Assembly (NCBI RefSeq): GCF_020819595.1
Contig: NZ_JAJHNP010000003.1
Coordinates: forward strand, 434,001 to 498,000
Reading direction: 5' to 3'
DNA from: Streptomyces barringtoniae
Lineage (GTDB): Bacteria; Actinomycetota; Actinomycetes; Streptomycetales; Streptomycetaceae
DNA length: 64,000 nucleotides
A model generated the notes under the pieces. It did no database searches. It worked only from the letters and a program-made list of their open reading frames with translations, and had not been told where the DNA came from. Shown here piece by piece: positions 1 to 10,497 of the stretch (position 1 is the stretch's first letter; each line of letters opens with the position of its first letter). The position numbers and the translations under genes were made by a program.

Positions 1-1326
1 CTCGTCCCGGCCAGCCGCATGGACCCACCGGTCGGGCCGGCCGTCGAGGCGCAGGTCCCGGAGGACACGGTGGCGGCCGGCGGCTCGATGGCGCCGTTGT
101 ACCGGCCGATCACCCTGGCCATCGCGCTGACGGACGCCGTGACCGCCCGTCAGGTGTCGGCCGTGGTCGTGCGGGAGCTGCTGCCCGCGTTCGGCGGCGG
201 GTGCCTCGCCATCTATCTGCTCCAGGAACGGCATTTCTATCTCGCCTGGGAGACCGGCTTCCCGCAGGGGTTCCTCGACCCGTTCGAGGGGATCGGCCTC
301 GACGCACGGCTGCCGGGCGTGGAGTGCCTGACCACGGGCCGGCCGCTGTTCTTCGAGTCGATGCAGCAGTTGGCGGCCGCCTATCCGGGCATCCCGCTGG
401 ACGCGCCCGAGGGCGCCCGGGCCTTCCTGCCGCTGATCGCCTCCGGCCGGCCGGTCGGCTCGTGCATCCTCGGCTTCGACCGCACCCGCAGCTTCAGCAC
501 CGAGGAGCGCACGGTCCTCACCGCGCTCGCCGGGCTGATCGCACACGCCATGGAACGGGCCCAGCGCTACGACAGCGAGGCGGCCCTCGCCCGCGGCCTG
601 CAGCAGGCGCTGCTGCCCCGCCGGCTGTCGGCCCACCCACAGGTGGAGACGGCGGGCCGGTATCTGCCGGGCACGCAGGGCATGGACGTGGGCGGTGACT
701 GGTACGACGTGGTCGAGGCGGGCGACGGGCTCGCCCTGGTGATCGGGGATGTACAGGGGCACGGGGTGCAGGCGGCGGCCACCATGGGGCAGCTGCGCAG
801 TGCGGTGCGCGCGTTCGCGCTGGGCGACCGGCCGCCGGACGAGGTGCTGAGGGGCACCAACCACCTGCTGATCGACCTCGACCCCGGTCAGTTCGCCAGC
901 TGCTGCTATCTGCGGCTGGACCCCGCCACCGGCCGCGCCCGGATCGCCCGCGCGGGACATCCGCCGCCGCTGCTGCGCTCCCCCGACGGCCGGACCCGGC
1001 TGCTGGACGTCCCCGGCGGTGTCGTCCTCGGGGTGGATCCGCGGGCCCCGTACCCGGTGGCCGAGCTGCTGCTGGAGCCGGACGCGATCTTCGCCTTCTA
1101 CACGGACGGTCTGGTGGAGCGGCCGGGCGCGGACATCGACGACGGCATCGAGGCGCTGCGGCTGGCGCTGGCCAGGGCGGGGGCCGCCGCCGGGCGCCGG
1201 GGCGGACGGTCGCTGGCCGGGGTCGCCGACCGGCTCACGGCCACCGCCCGGCACGCCGCGGACCGCCCCGACGACGTGGCGCTGCTGCTCGCCGCCCGCC
1301 GTTCGACCCCCGTTCGCCACCGGTGA
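1..1326 (+). CDS. SpoIIE-family PP2C serine phosphatase with GAF domain (5' end probably outside window)
   Basis: A PPM/PP2C-type phosphatase of the SpoIIE/RsbU class, which removes phosphate from anti-sigma-factor antagonists (STAS proteins) in partner-switching signalling. The frame is open to the left window edge. The first ATG is at 19, but relatives often carry an upstream PAS domain, so the true start may lie outside. Counting from that ATG, a GAF sensor covers about residues 25-180 and the phosphatase about 200-425. Metal-binding motifs are visible: GGDWYDV near 225, GDVQGHG near 242, AGHPPPLL near 315 and YTDGLVE near 362. There is no membrane segment, so it should be cytoplasmic. It lies directly upstream of a second SpoIIE phosphatase. 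Its ligand and target are unknown. Confidence 0.88.
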   Translation, partial: LVPASRMDPPVGPAVEAQVPEDTVAAGGSMAPLYRPITLAIALTDAVTARQVSAVVVRELLPAFGGGCLAIYLLQERHFYLAWETGFPQGFLDPFEGIGLDARLPGVECLTTGRPLFFESMQQLAAAYPGIPLDAPEGARAFLPLIASGRPVGSCILGFDRTRSFSTEERTVLTALAGLIAHAMERAQRYDSEAALARGLQQALLPRRLSAHPQVETAGRYLPGTQGMDVGGDWYDVVEAGDGLALVIGDVQGHGVQAAATMGQLRSAVRAFALGDRPPDEVLRGTNHLLIDLDPGQFASCCYLRLDPATGRARIARAGHPPPLLRSPDGRTRLLDVPGGVVLGVDPRAPYPVAELLLEPDAIFAFYTDGLVERPGADIDDGIEALRLALARAGAAAGRRGGRSLAGVADRLTATARHAADRPDDVALLLAARRSTPVRHR

Positions 1327-1409
1327 GCGAAGCGGGCCACTCCGATCGGCTGCGGTCACCTCGGGTGACAGTCTCGCCGGACGGCGCCGGGCAGTGTAGA
1401 CATGGGCAC

Positions 1410-4148
1410 ATGGTGCGACTGTCCGGCCGGAGCGCGACTCGGCCGCCCCGTCCTTCCGCGTCCCCGCGCGCCTCGGAGGGCCCCCAGCCGCAGGGCTCGG
1501 GCGGGAACGGCGGCGCGCCCGGGGCGCTGCGGTCGGCGGTGACCGGGCGCAGTGTCGCCGGACAGGTGTTCGTGCTCCAAGTGGTGATCGTGCTGCTGCT
1601 GATCGTCGCTGCGGTGGTGGCGCAGGTGCTCCAGGTGCGGCGCGACACCGACGTGGAGGCACAGAACCGTTCCCTCTCCGTCGCCCAGTCGTTCGCGAAC
1701 GCGCCGGGCACGGCGGCCGCGCTGCGTTCCGCGCACCCGACGGCCATCCTCCAGCCGAGGGCCGAGGCCACGCGCAAGGCGACCGGCGTGGACTTCGTCG
1801 TCGTGATGAACACCGACGGCATCCGCTACACGCACCCCAAACCCGACCGTATCGGCAAGAAGTTCGTCGGCACCATCGCCCCGGCGGTGGCCGGCGGCAC
1901 GGTCGTCGAGCACGTCAACGGCACCATAGGGCCACTGGTGCAGGTCGTGGTGCCGGTGAAGGACGTCTCCGGCAAGGTGGTGGGCCTGGTGTCGGCCGGG
2001 ATCACCACCGCGCACGTGGGCGGGGCCGCCAACCAGCAGCTGCCCCTCCTGCTCGCGGCGGCAGCGGCGGCGCTCGCGCTGGCCACCGCGGGAACGGCCC
2101 TGGTGAGCAGACGGCTGCTGCGCCAGACCCACGGCCTGGGCCCGTACGAGATGACGCGGATGTACGAGCACCACGACGCGGTGCTGCACGCGGTCCGGGA
2201 GGGCGTGCTGATCGTCGGCGGCGGCGGCCGGCTGCTGCTCGCCAACGACGAGGCGCACCGGCTGCTGGACCTGCCCGAGGACGCCGAGCGGCGCAGCGTG
2301 CTGGAGCTGGGCCTGGACAAGGAGACGGCCGGGCTGCTGGCCTCGGGCCGGGTGGCCACGGACGAGGTGCACCTGGTCAAGGACCGGCTGCTGGCCATCA
2401 ACCAGCGCCCCACCGACGTCCGCGGCGGCCCGGCCGGCAGTGTCACCACGCTGCGCGACTCCACCGAGCTGCGCGCGCTGTCCGGCCGGGCCGAGGTGGC
2501 GCGTGAGCGGCTGAACATGCTGTACGACGCCGGGGTGGGCATCGGCACCAGCCTGGACGTGAGCCGTACCGCAGAGGAGCTGGCCGAGCTGGCGGTGCCC
2601 CGGTTCGCGGACTTCGCGACGGTCGACCTGTTCGACGCGGTCCTGCACGGCGAGGAGCCGAGGCCGGGCACGGCGCTGCGCCGCGCCGCCTGCGCAGGCA
2701 TCCGCAAGAACGCACCCCTGTACCCGGTCGGTGAGCGGATCCGGTTCGTGGCCACCTCGCCGCAGGCGCGCAGCCTGACCACGGGGCAGTCGGTCCTGGA
2801 GCCCGTCCTGCGCGAAGCGCCCGGCTGGCGCGCGCAGAACCCGGAGCGCACCGGCCAGGTCCTGGCGTACGGCATCCACTCGCTGATCACCGTGCCGCTC
2901 CGAGCGGGCAGCCTGGTGCTGGGCGTGGCGAACTTCTGGCGTTCGGAGAAGCCGCAGCCGTTCGACTCCGAGGAACTGGCGCTCGCCGAGGAGCTGGTGG
3001 CGCGGGCGGCGGTGTCCATCGACAACGCCCGCCGGTACACGCGCGAGCACAGCATGGCGGTGACGCTCCAGCGCAGTCTGCTGCCGCGTTCGCTGCCGGA
3101 GCAGGGCGCGCTGGACATCGCCTACCGCTATCTGCCGGCGCAGTCCGGGGTGGGCGGCGACTGGTTCGACGTGCTGCCGCTGTCCGGTGCCAGGGTGGCG
3201 CTGGTGGTGGGGGACGTGGTGGGGCACGGGCTGCACGCGGCGGCCACCATGGGCCGGCTGCGCACGGCGGTGCACAACTTCTCCGCGTTGGATCTGCCGC
3301 CCGACGAACTCCTCAGTCTGCTGGACGAGTTGGTGGGCCGGATCGACCAGGATGAGACCGCCGCGGACGGCTCCGCGGCGATCGCCGGGGCGACCTGTCT
3401 GTACGCGGTGTACGACCCGGTGTCGCGGCGCTGCAGCGTGGCCCGGGCCGGTCATCCGCCGCCCGCGTTGGTGGACCCCGACGGCCGGGTGGAGTTCCCG
3501 GAGGTGCCGGCCGGGCCGCCGCTGGGTCTGGGCGGGCTGCCGTTCGAGACGGCCGAGCTGGAGCTGGCGGAGGGCAGCCGGCTGGCGCTGTACACGGACG
3601 GTCTCGTGGAGGACCGGGAACGGGACATCGACGTCGGTCTCGCCCTGCTGAGCGACGCGCTGCGCGACACGCCGGGCGGCTCGCCGGAGGAGACCTGCCG
3701 TGCGGTGCTGGACCGGCTGCCGGCCCGGCCGAACGACGACGTGGCGCTGATCGTCGCCCGGACCCGGGTGCTGGGCCCCGACCGGGTCGCCGAGTGGCAG
3801 GTGCCGTCCGACCCGGCGGCGGTCTCCGAGGTGCGGTCCGCGGTGACCCGGAAGCTCACCGACTGGGCCCTGGAGGACCTGGACTTCGCGACGGAGCTGA
3901 TCCTGAGTGAGCTGGTCACCAACGCCATCCGCTACGGACGCGGCCCGATCGGGGTACGGCTGCTGCGCGACCGCACACTGATCTGCGAGGTGTCCGACCG
4001 CAGCACGACCTCGCCGCATCTGCGGTACGCGGCGACCACCGACGAGGGCGGCCGGGGTCTGTTCCTCGTCGCGCAGCTCGCCGAGCGCTGGGGCACCCGG
4101 TACACCCACAACGGCAAGATCATCTGGGCGGAGCAGCCGCTTCCGTAG
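1410..4148 (+). CDS. Membrane sensor SpoIIE phosphatase: Cache-PAS-GAF-PP2C-HATPase
   Basis: A multidomain signalling protein of about 912 residues. From the ATG at 1410: transmembrane helix at about 49-74, a CitA/DcuS-like single Cache sensor outside the cell (about 75-205), a second helix (about 208-233), PAS (about 245-360), GAF (about 385-555), SpoIIE phosphatase (GGDWFDV near 581, GDVVGHG, AGHPPPALV, YTDGLVE) and a C-terminal HATPase_c domain (SELVTNAIRYGRG near 832), as in anti-sigma kinases. One chain could therefore both phosphorylate and dephosphorylate STAS partners. A GTG at 1323 overlapping the previous stop is possible, but ATG 1410 has a -10-like TAGACA seven bases upstream, which fits leaderless initiation. 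It resembles many Streptomyces proteins of this class; the sensed ligand is unknown. Confidence 0.88.
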   Translation: MVRLSGRSATRPPRPSASPRASEGPQPQGSGGNGGAPGALRSAVTGRSVAGQVFVLQVVIVLLLIVAAVVAQVLQVRRDTDVEAQNRSLSVAQSFANAPGTAAALRSAHPTAILQPRAEATRKATGVDFVVVMNTDGIRYTHPKPDRIGKKFVGTIAPAVAGGTVVEHVNGTIGPLVQVVVPVKDVSGKVVGLVSAGITTAHVGGAANQQLPLLLAAAAAALALATAGTALVSRRLLRQTHGLGPYEMTRMYEHHDAVLHAVREGVLIVGGGGRLLLANDEAHRLLDLPEDAERRSVLELGLDKETAGLLASGRVATDEVHLVKDRLLAINQRPTDVRGGPAGSVTTLRDSTELRALSGRAEVARERLNMLYDAGVGIGTSLDVSRTAEELAELAVPRFADFATVDLFDAVLHGEEPRPGTALRRAACAGIRKNAPLYPVGERIRFVATSPQARSLTTGQSVLEPVLREAPGWRAQNPERTGQVLAYGIHSLITVPLRAGSLVLGVANFWRSEKPQPFDSEELALAEELVARAAVSIDNARRYTREHSMAVTLQRSLLPRSLPEQGALDIAYRYLPAQSGVGGDWFDVLPLSGARVALVVGDVVGHGLHAAATMGRLRTAVHNFSALDLPPDELLSLLDELVGRIDQDETAADGSAAIAGATCLYAVYDPVSRRCSVARAGHPPPALVDPDGRVEFPEVPAGPPLGLGGLPFETAELELAEGSRLALYTDGLVEDRERDIDVGLALLSDALRDTPGGSPEETCRAVLDRLPARPNDDVALIVARTRVLGPDRVAEWQVPSDPAAVSEVRSAVTRKLTDWALEDLDFATELILSELVTNAIRYGRGPIGVRLLRDRTLICEVSDRSTTSPHLRYAATTDEGGRGLFLVAQLAERWGTRYTHNGKIIWAEQPLP

Positions 4149-4174
4149 TCCTCTGCGGGCATTGCGCGGGAATT

Positions 4175-4187
4175 GTGTTGAGAACAC
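4175..4187. promoter_or_regulatory. Short perfect dyad upstream of the TPR-like gene
   Basis: GTGTT-GAG-AACAC is a perfect inverted repeat (5-bp arms, 3-bp spacer) in the short gap before the gene at 4203. It is a candidate operator only; no cognate regulator can be named. Confidence 0.25.
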
Positions 4188-4202
4188 GTCATCGGGCGGG
4201 TG

Positions 4203-5534
4203 ATGATCTCCGGCATGTTCTCGCGCAGAAGTCGCCGCCCGAAGTCCCCCGAGCTCCTCGAGGCCTGGGGGTGCCTGGATTCCGGGGATGTGCCCGGTGC
4301 GCTGCGGCAGTTGCGGGCGGCCGGCGAGACCCAGCCGCTCTCGGAGGTGGCCCTGGTGGTGCGGCGGGCCGCCGCCGCGGCGGGCTTCGACGACCTCACG
4401 CAGGCCGCCACGGCCCTGGCCGCCGACCCCGAACGCGCCAAGGTCCTCTACGACTTCGGGTACGCCTGCATCGAACGAGGCGTGTCCTACCTGGCGGTTC
4501 CCGCGCTCCGCGAGGCGCTGCGGCGCAGCGACGGTTCACTGCTCGCGCTGCGGGAGCTGGTGTCGGCGTACGAGGACGAGGGCCGGCATCGCGAGGCCGT
4601 AACCGAACTCGCCCGGCACGAAGGGTCGTTCAAGGACTGGCCGGACCGCTATCTGCTGGTGTTCAACGCCGTCCTGGCGGGCGACCTGGAACTGGCCCGG
4701 CGCCAGCACGCGCTGCTGTCCGACCCCGAGGACGCGCAGTGGCAGCCGGCGCGGGACCGGCAGAACCGGGTACTGGAGCGGGCGGCCGACGCCGAGCGGG
4801 TGTCCTCGCTCGACCTGACCGATCTGCGCGGCTGGCAGTACGTGATCGCCGGCACGGTCCTCGGCACCCTGTCGCCGTACGGCTTCGGCGCGGGCATGCA
4901 CGGCCGCTACGCCTGGCTGCAGGACACTCCCGGCGGCTGTCTGCGCGGGCTGCTGCGGCTGCGCGCCCTGCTGGAGGCCGCCGAGCTGCGGCCCGGCTCG
5001 GTGTCGCTGCTGCCCGACCGGGACTCGCGGATCCTCGGCCTCGCCGCGGCCGAGGTGCTGGACCTGCCCGCCGAGCCGTTCGTGCCCGGCCGCACGGACA
5101 CGGTCGTCGTCGCCTACGACCTCGACGGCCTGGCGGCGCACGACGGCGGCCCGGAGATCGTCGGGCAGCTCTTCGAGCGCGTGCCCGGGCAGGTGCTGCA
5201 CGCACACGCGTGCTGCTGGACGGACCCGCCCGCGATCACCGCGGACAGCGTGGGGCTGCTGCACCAGTCGGTGGTGCCGCCCTGGGGCGAGCGACTGCGC
5301 CAGGGCGCGGACGGCAGTATCGGACGGGACCCGGCGGACGACCGCCCGGAGGCGGAGATCGCCGCCGAGGTGACCGCAGCCGACCCGGCCGCCGATCCGG
5401 GGGACGGCGAGGGCCCGGGGGACGACGACACCCGGTTCGCCGCGTTCGCCGGTGCCGTGCAGGGCACCTGGCTGCGCGGCGACCGGGCGCGCGTACGCTC
5501 CGCCGGGCCCGTCCCGAGTTCCCGGTTCGCCTGA
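4203..5534 (+). CDS. TPR-like hypothetical protein
   Basis: About 443 residues of unknown function. The N-terminal half is helical with tetratricopeptide-like pairs such as ALRQLRAAGETQPLSE and VPALREALRRSDGSLLALRE, suggesting a TPR or Sel1-like scaffold that could bind a partner protein. The second half contains a globular segment (ILGLAAAEVLDLPAEPF, then TVVVAYDLDGL) and an acidic, low-complexity tail rich in Asp, Glu and Pro. No signal peptide or membrane helix is visible. Starts at 4200 (GTG), 4203 and 4215 (ATG) are all possible, and none has a clear ribosome binding site. It is convergent with the small gene that ends at 5548. No function is claimed. Confidence 0.7.
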   Translation: MISGMFSRRSRRPKSPELLEAWGCLDSGDVPGALRQLRAAGETQPLSEVALVVRRAAAAAGFDDLTQAATALAADPERAKVLYDFGYACIERGVSYLAVPALREALRRSDGSLLALRELVSAYEDEGRHREAVTELARHEGSFKDWPDRYLLVFNAVLAGDLELARRQHALLSDPEDAQWQPARDRQNRVLERAADAERVSSLDLTDLRGWQYVIAGTVLGTLSPYGFGAGMHGRYAWLQDTPGGCLRGLLRLRALLEAAELRPGSVSLLPDRDSRILGLAAAEVLDLPAEPFVPGRTDTVVVAYDLDGLAAHDGGPEIVGQLFERVPGQVLHAHACCWTDPPAITADSVGLLHQSVVPPWGERLRQGADGSIGRDPADDRPEAEIAAEVTAADPAADPGDGEGPGDDDTRFAAFAGAVQGTWLRGDRARVRSAGPVPSSRFA

Positions 5535-5547
5535 GCGGAGGAGGCGA

Positions 5548-5781
5548 TCAGGCGCTCAGCCGATCGCGCAGCAGCTGCTTGCCCATCTCGGCGCCCTTGC
5601 GGCTGTCGGACTGAGCCTTGTGGAACAGGTCCATGAGCTCGCGGTCGTTGTCGCGTTCGGCGTCCTGGATGTACGTCTCCAGGCGCAGGGCGTTGTCCAG
5701 GCACGCCTCGACGTACCAGATGAGGTCGTAGTTCTTGTCGCGGGTACCGGTGATGCCACCTGTCTCACTGGAGCTGGTCAT
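5548..5781 (-). CDS. Small conserved hypothetical protein (77 aa)
   Basis: A small, highly charged, helical protein containing GTRDKNYDLIWYVEACLDNA and ERDNDRELMDLFHKAQSDSR. The start at 5781 is set by a good ribosome binding site (GGAGGAG ahead of ATG). It lies just downstream of the GH15 gene on the same strand, with a sigma-B-like promoter candidate in between. The composition resembles small stress-induced actinobacterial proteins, but no function can be given. Confidence 0.75.
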   Translation of the reverse strand: MTSSSETGGITGTRDKNYDLIWYVEACLDNALRLETYIQDAERDNDRELMDLFHKAQSDSRKGAEMGKQLLRDRLSA

Positions 5782-5836
5782 ACGGGGTCTCCTCCTTCTG
5801 TCGCCCCTGCGTCGTTCTCCTTTCGGAGACTCCCGG

Positions 5837-5861
5837 GTACCCGTACGACCTGGGGACACAC
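5837..5861 (-). promoter_or_regulatory. Candidate sigma-B-type promoter
   Basis: On the minus strand GTGT, a 15-base spacer and GGGTAC match the Streptomyces sigma-B consensus GNNT-N14-16-GGGTAC/T. It sits about 55 bases upstream of the small gene starting at 5781. The GGGTAC is part of a CCCGGGTACCCG palindrome, so chance similarity is possible. Confidence 0.35.
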
Positions 5862-5872
5862 CGCCCCGGTGG

Positions 5873-7723
<1,851 letters not shown>

Positions 7724-7876
7724 CTGCGGCCTCCCGGTGAGCGGTGCGAGATGTTTTCCAGCTTAGGAGCGAGTGCTCTCCGGTGGCGTGGGAAGGCGCT
7801 GCGAGGAATGGTGAGAGTGTGCCCCGTTCGGCGGCACCGGCACGGATGCGGTCATCCGGACCGAGGAGGAGGCATC

Positions 7877-8083
7877 ATGTCGACGATCACACCCGACGAG
7901 TCCCGGTCGTCCGACGACCACTGCACCCCGGACGCCCTGCTCCACTCCGCACCCTCCAGGGATGTCACCCCGGAGGACCTGGTGATGGCGGCGGGCAGGG
8001 ACGTCACACCGAAGAACCTCGAGTGGGCACGCCGCAAGATGGAGAAGGAGGGCCCGACAGCCATCGAGAGGCTGATGCCGTAG
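7877..8083 (+). CDS. Small conserved hypothetical protein (68 aa)
   Basis: The ATG at 7877 follows GAGGAGG. The product has an acidic, disordered N-terminus and two copies of a short motif, SRDVTPEDLVMAAG and GRDVTPKNLEWARR, ending in a helix. No membrane segment or known fold is recognised. It stands alone between the GH15 gene (divergent) and the sulfite-oxidase-like gene (convergent). Confidence 0.7.
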   Translation: MSTITPDESRSSDDHCTPDALLHSAPSRDVTPEDLVMAAGRDVTPKNLEWARRKMEKEGPTAIERLMP

Positions 8084-8136
8084 GGCAGTCCGGGGAAACC
8101 AGCAGGCTCATTGTCAACGGGGGCACGTCAGCCGAC

Positions 8137-8200
8137 CTCAAGGGGCGCGGGGCCGTATTCGACATGCGGCTCCGCCGCGGGCGCGAGCGACCACGCACGA
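8137..8200 (+). repeat. Streptomyces interspersed intergenic repeat, copy 1
   Basis: The sequence starting CTCAAGGGGCGCGGGG and continuing with GACATGCGGCTCCGCCGC resembles 24572-24630 closely and, on the other strand, 56993-57032. This short element type is common between Streptomyces genes, often after a stop codon. Whether it acts as a terminator or mRNA stabiliser is not shown. Confidence 0.6.
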
Positions 8201-8219
8201 CCCGCGCCCGCACGAACCC

Positions 8220-8269
8220 CTACGGCACGGTGACGTCTACGGCACGCGACGTCTACGGCACGGTGGCGT
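8220..8269 (+). repeat. Three tandem 16-17 bp repeats over a stop codon
   Basis: CTACGGCACGGTGACGT, CTACGGCACGCGACGT and CTACGGCACGGTGGCGT lie head to tail. The third unit contains the stop codon of the sulfite-oxidase-like gene (minus strand, stop at 8253), so the array has grown just past the reading frame. Confidence 0.6.
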
Positions 8270-9389
8270 CGTCGGCCACACACACCACCCGCACCCAGCG
8301 CACGGCGTTGTTGGCAAGGCCACCTCGGTTCCAGTGCTGCTCAAGGGGCTGGGTGAAACCGCCGGCGTCGGTCGCTCGCGCACCCACCGCATGCTCCCCA
8401 GGCGTGGCGGACCAGGCGTGGTGCCAGGACCGCCAGGCCCACCGGTGCGCGTCCACGACCGGGTCGAGAACAGCCGCCTCCCAGCTCGCGCCGCGGTCGA
8501 CGCTGACCTCCACCGAGGAGACGGGCGCCCGCCCGGACCAGGCACGGCCGAAGAGCCTCACCGGCCCCGGCCGCACCACCCGCGTCCGGGACATGAAGTC
8601 GGGAAACCCCGGCGGGACCAGCAGTGCGCGCGGCGCGATCCTCGTGACCGGCTCGCCCGGTTCGTCGGCGCTGCGCCGGATCCGATAGGCGACCGACTGC
8701 TGGAAGCCCGTGAACGGCACGTCGCTCACCGTGACCGAGCGCAGCCACTTCACCTGGGCCATGCCGTACCAGCCGGGCACGATCAGCCGCAGCGGCCGGC
8801 CGTGCTGCGGCGGCAGCGGCGCGCCGTTCATGGCGGTGGCGACCAGCACCTCGGGGTCGTCGCCGGTGGCCACGGCCAGGGACAGGGCGCGCTGGTAGTC
8901 CTGCTCGACACCGCGCTCGACACCGTGATCGGCGCCGGTGAAGACGACGTCGGCGGCCGCCGGGTCCGCGCCCGCCTCGGCGAGCAGCAGCCTGAGCGGC
9001 ACTCCGGTCCAGTCGGCGGTGCCGACCGCCTCCACCAGCCAGGGCTGGCTGACCGGCCGGGGTGTGAGCAGGGCCCGGCCGTTGCCCGCGCACTCCAGGG
9101 TCACCCGGGTGGTGACCTGCGCGAACGACAGCAGATCGGCGAGCGACAGGTCGAGCGGGGTGCGCACCCGGCCGTCGACGGTCAGCCGCCAGGCACCGAC
9201 GTCCGGCACGTAGGGGATGTCGTAGTGCGTGAGGACGTAGTGCAGTCCGGGCGGGGTGACGTCGTGCCGCAGTGCCTCCAGGGGCAGACCGTGGTTGCGG
9301 GCGGCGAGCGCGAGTTCGTCCGCGCCGATGCCCTCGCCGGGACCGGCCAGCCGGGCGGGGGCGCTGACGTCGCCGGGTCGCTGGCCCAT
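8253..9389 (-). CDS. Sulfite-oxidase-like molybdopterin oxidoreductase
   Basis: About 378 residues with the sulfite oxidase architecture: an N-terminal molybdopterin-binding domain (about 40-230) with the expected cysteine ligand in VTLECAGNGRALL and ADHGVERGVEQDY, then the C-terminal Mo-co dimerisation domain (PVRLFGRAWSG, VEVSVDRGASWEAAV, WSATPGEHAVGARATDAGGF). There is no Tat or Sec signal and no heme domain, so a cytoplasmic enzyme using a soluble acceptor is likely. The start at 9389 has TGGAGG upstream; an in-frame ATG at 9437 would add 16 residues. Expected reaction is oxidation of sulfite or a related oxo-transfer. It is a single gene, divergent from the TNT toxin gene. Confidence 0.85.
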   Translation of the reverse strand: MGQRPGDVSAPARLAGPGEGIGADELALAARNHGLPLEALRHDVTPPGLHYVLTHYDIPYVPDVGAWRLTVDGRVRTPLDLSLADLLSFAQVTTRVTLECAGNGRALLTPRPVSQPWLVEAVGTADWTGVPLRLLLAEAGADPAAADVVFTGADHGVERGVEQDYQRALSLAVATGDDPEVLVATAMNGAPLPPQHGRPLRLIVPGWYGMAQVKWLRSVTVSDVPFTGFQQSVAYRIRRSADEPGEPVTRIAPRALLVPPGFPDFMSRTRVVRPGPVRLFGRAWSGRAPVSSVEVSVDRGASWEAAVLDPVVDAHRWAWRSWHHAWSATPGEHAVGARATDAGGFTQPLEQHWNRGGLANNAVRWVRVVCVADDATVP

Positions 9390-9740
9390 GGCGTCATTGT
9401 CCTCCAGGGGCTCCGGCGCGGCGACAAGAGCGGGCACCGGCGGTAACTCCCGTGCCGTTCCGGTGATTTCGGCGCCGACGCGTCCCGGTCCGGACGTACG
9501 CGTTCACCCATGCCGCTGCGTGCGGCCGCAGCGAACGGATCGAGCCCTCGCCTCGGGTCTTCGGCTGTCCGAGGAATTGCGCTCATCGGATTGGGTGACT
9601 ATCTGCGAAGCCTCCGTCCCTCGCGCATATGCCCCGCCTGAAATGAGTCCCGTCACGACGAGGCGGGCAGGTGGCCGCCCAGGCCGGCGGCCCGCCGCTC
9701 ACACGGCGCCCGGCTGGCGCCAGAAGAGAAGGGACTTCGA
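9390..9740. other. Intergenic region between divergent genes
   Basis: No convincing gene in 351 bases. It must hold the promoters of the sulfite-oxidase-like gene and the TNT gene. An AT-richer patch near 9570-9600 is a possible promoter, but no clear hexamer pair was found. Confidence 0.4.
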
Positions 9741-10424
9741 ATGCGCGTACCGCGCGCCTTCGTGAGGAGCGCCCTCGCATCGCTCCTCCTGCTGATCGGC
9801 ACCTCCCCGGCCACGGCGCACGCCGACCACCCCCGTGCGGGGAACAAGGCTCCCTGCCCGACCACGCACCGCACCCGCGTGCCCGGCTTCGAACCGCCAA
9901 AGCAGTACACGCCCTACTACCGCAACGACTGGCGGCTGGGACCCAAGTCCCTGCCCCGGACGGGGCCTCTCGGCAAGATGCTGAAGGGATATCAACGCAC
10001 GGACCACACCTCCGCCAACCGGTTCCTCGCGTGCTACTGGCAGACCGGCACCGCGACGGAGAAGCCGGGCTGGTGGTTCCCGGACAACGACGGCTTCGTG
10101 CTGAAGAACGGCAAGCCGGTCGAGCACCCTGTGACACTCCGCAAGGGCCAGCTGGTCGACCTCTTCGGCAGCGGTCTCGGCAGCTTCCTCGCCCCGGCGG
10201 GCACGCCCTACGCCAAGCGCGCGATCCCGCCGAGCAATCTCGACCAGTACGTCGAGTACTGTCCGTTCAGCTACCACCTGTACCGGGTCGTCAAGCCGTT
10301 CACCGTCGATGCCGGCCCGATCCGTCCCTGGTTCGGCCAGCCCGGCCTTGGCCTCCAGTACAAGACGCGCGAGAAGATCCCCCAGCTCGCCACCGAACAC
10401 AAGCTGGAGGAAATCCCCACCTGA
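9741..10424 (+). CDS. Secreted TNT-domain protein (NAD glycohydrolase-like toxin)
   Basis: 227 residues with a Sec signal peptide (SALASLLLLIGTSPATAHA, cleavage near 29) followed by a TNT/DUF4237 domain, the fold of Mycobacterium tuberculosis tuberculosis necrotizing toxin, an NAD+ glycohydrolase. Visible family features: NDWRLGP near the domain start, WFPDNDGFV, LVDLFGSGLGSFLAPAGTPY, the R-x-IPPSN segment, VVKPFTVDAGPIRPWFGQPG and GLGLQY, whose Gln probably matches the catalytic Gln of TNT. Only this domain follows the signal; there is no channel-forming module. An AAGGGA ribosome site precedes ATG 9741. The next gene is a likely immunity protein. NADase activity is inferred from the family. 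Confidence 0.82.
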   Translation: MRVPRAFVRSALASLLLLIGTSPATAHADHPRAGNKAPCPTTHRTRVPGFEPPKQYTPYYRNDWRLGPKSLPRTGPLGKMLKGYQRTDHTSANRFLACYWQTGTATEKPGWWFPDNDGFVLKNGKPVEHPVTLRKGQLVDLFGSGLGSFLAPAGTPYAKRAIPPSNLDQYVEYCPFSYHLYRVVKPFTVDAGPIRPWFGQPGLGLQYKTREKIPQLATEHKLEEIPT

Positions 10425-10497
10425 CGAGACGACGCCCGGGGTGGCCCCGGACCTGTCAGGCCGGGCCACCTCCGGAGCAGGCGGAAGGACGGATCCC

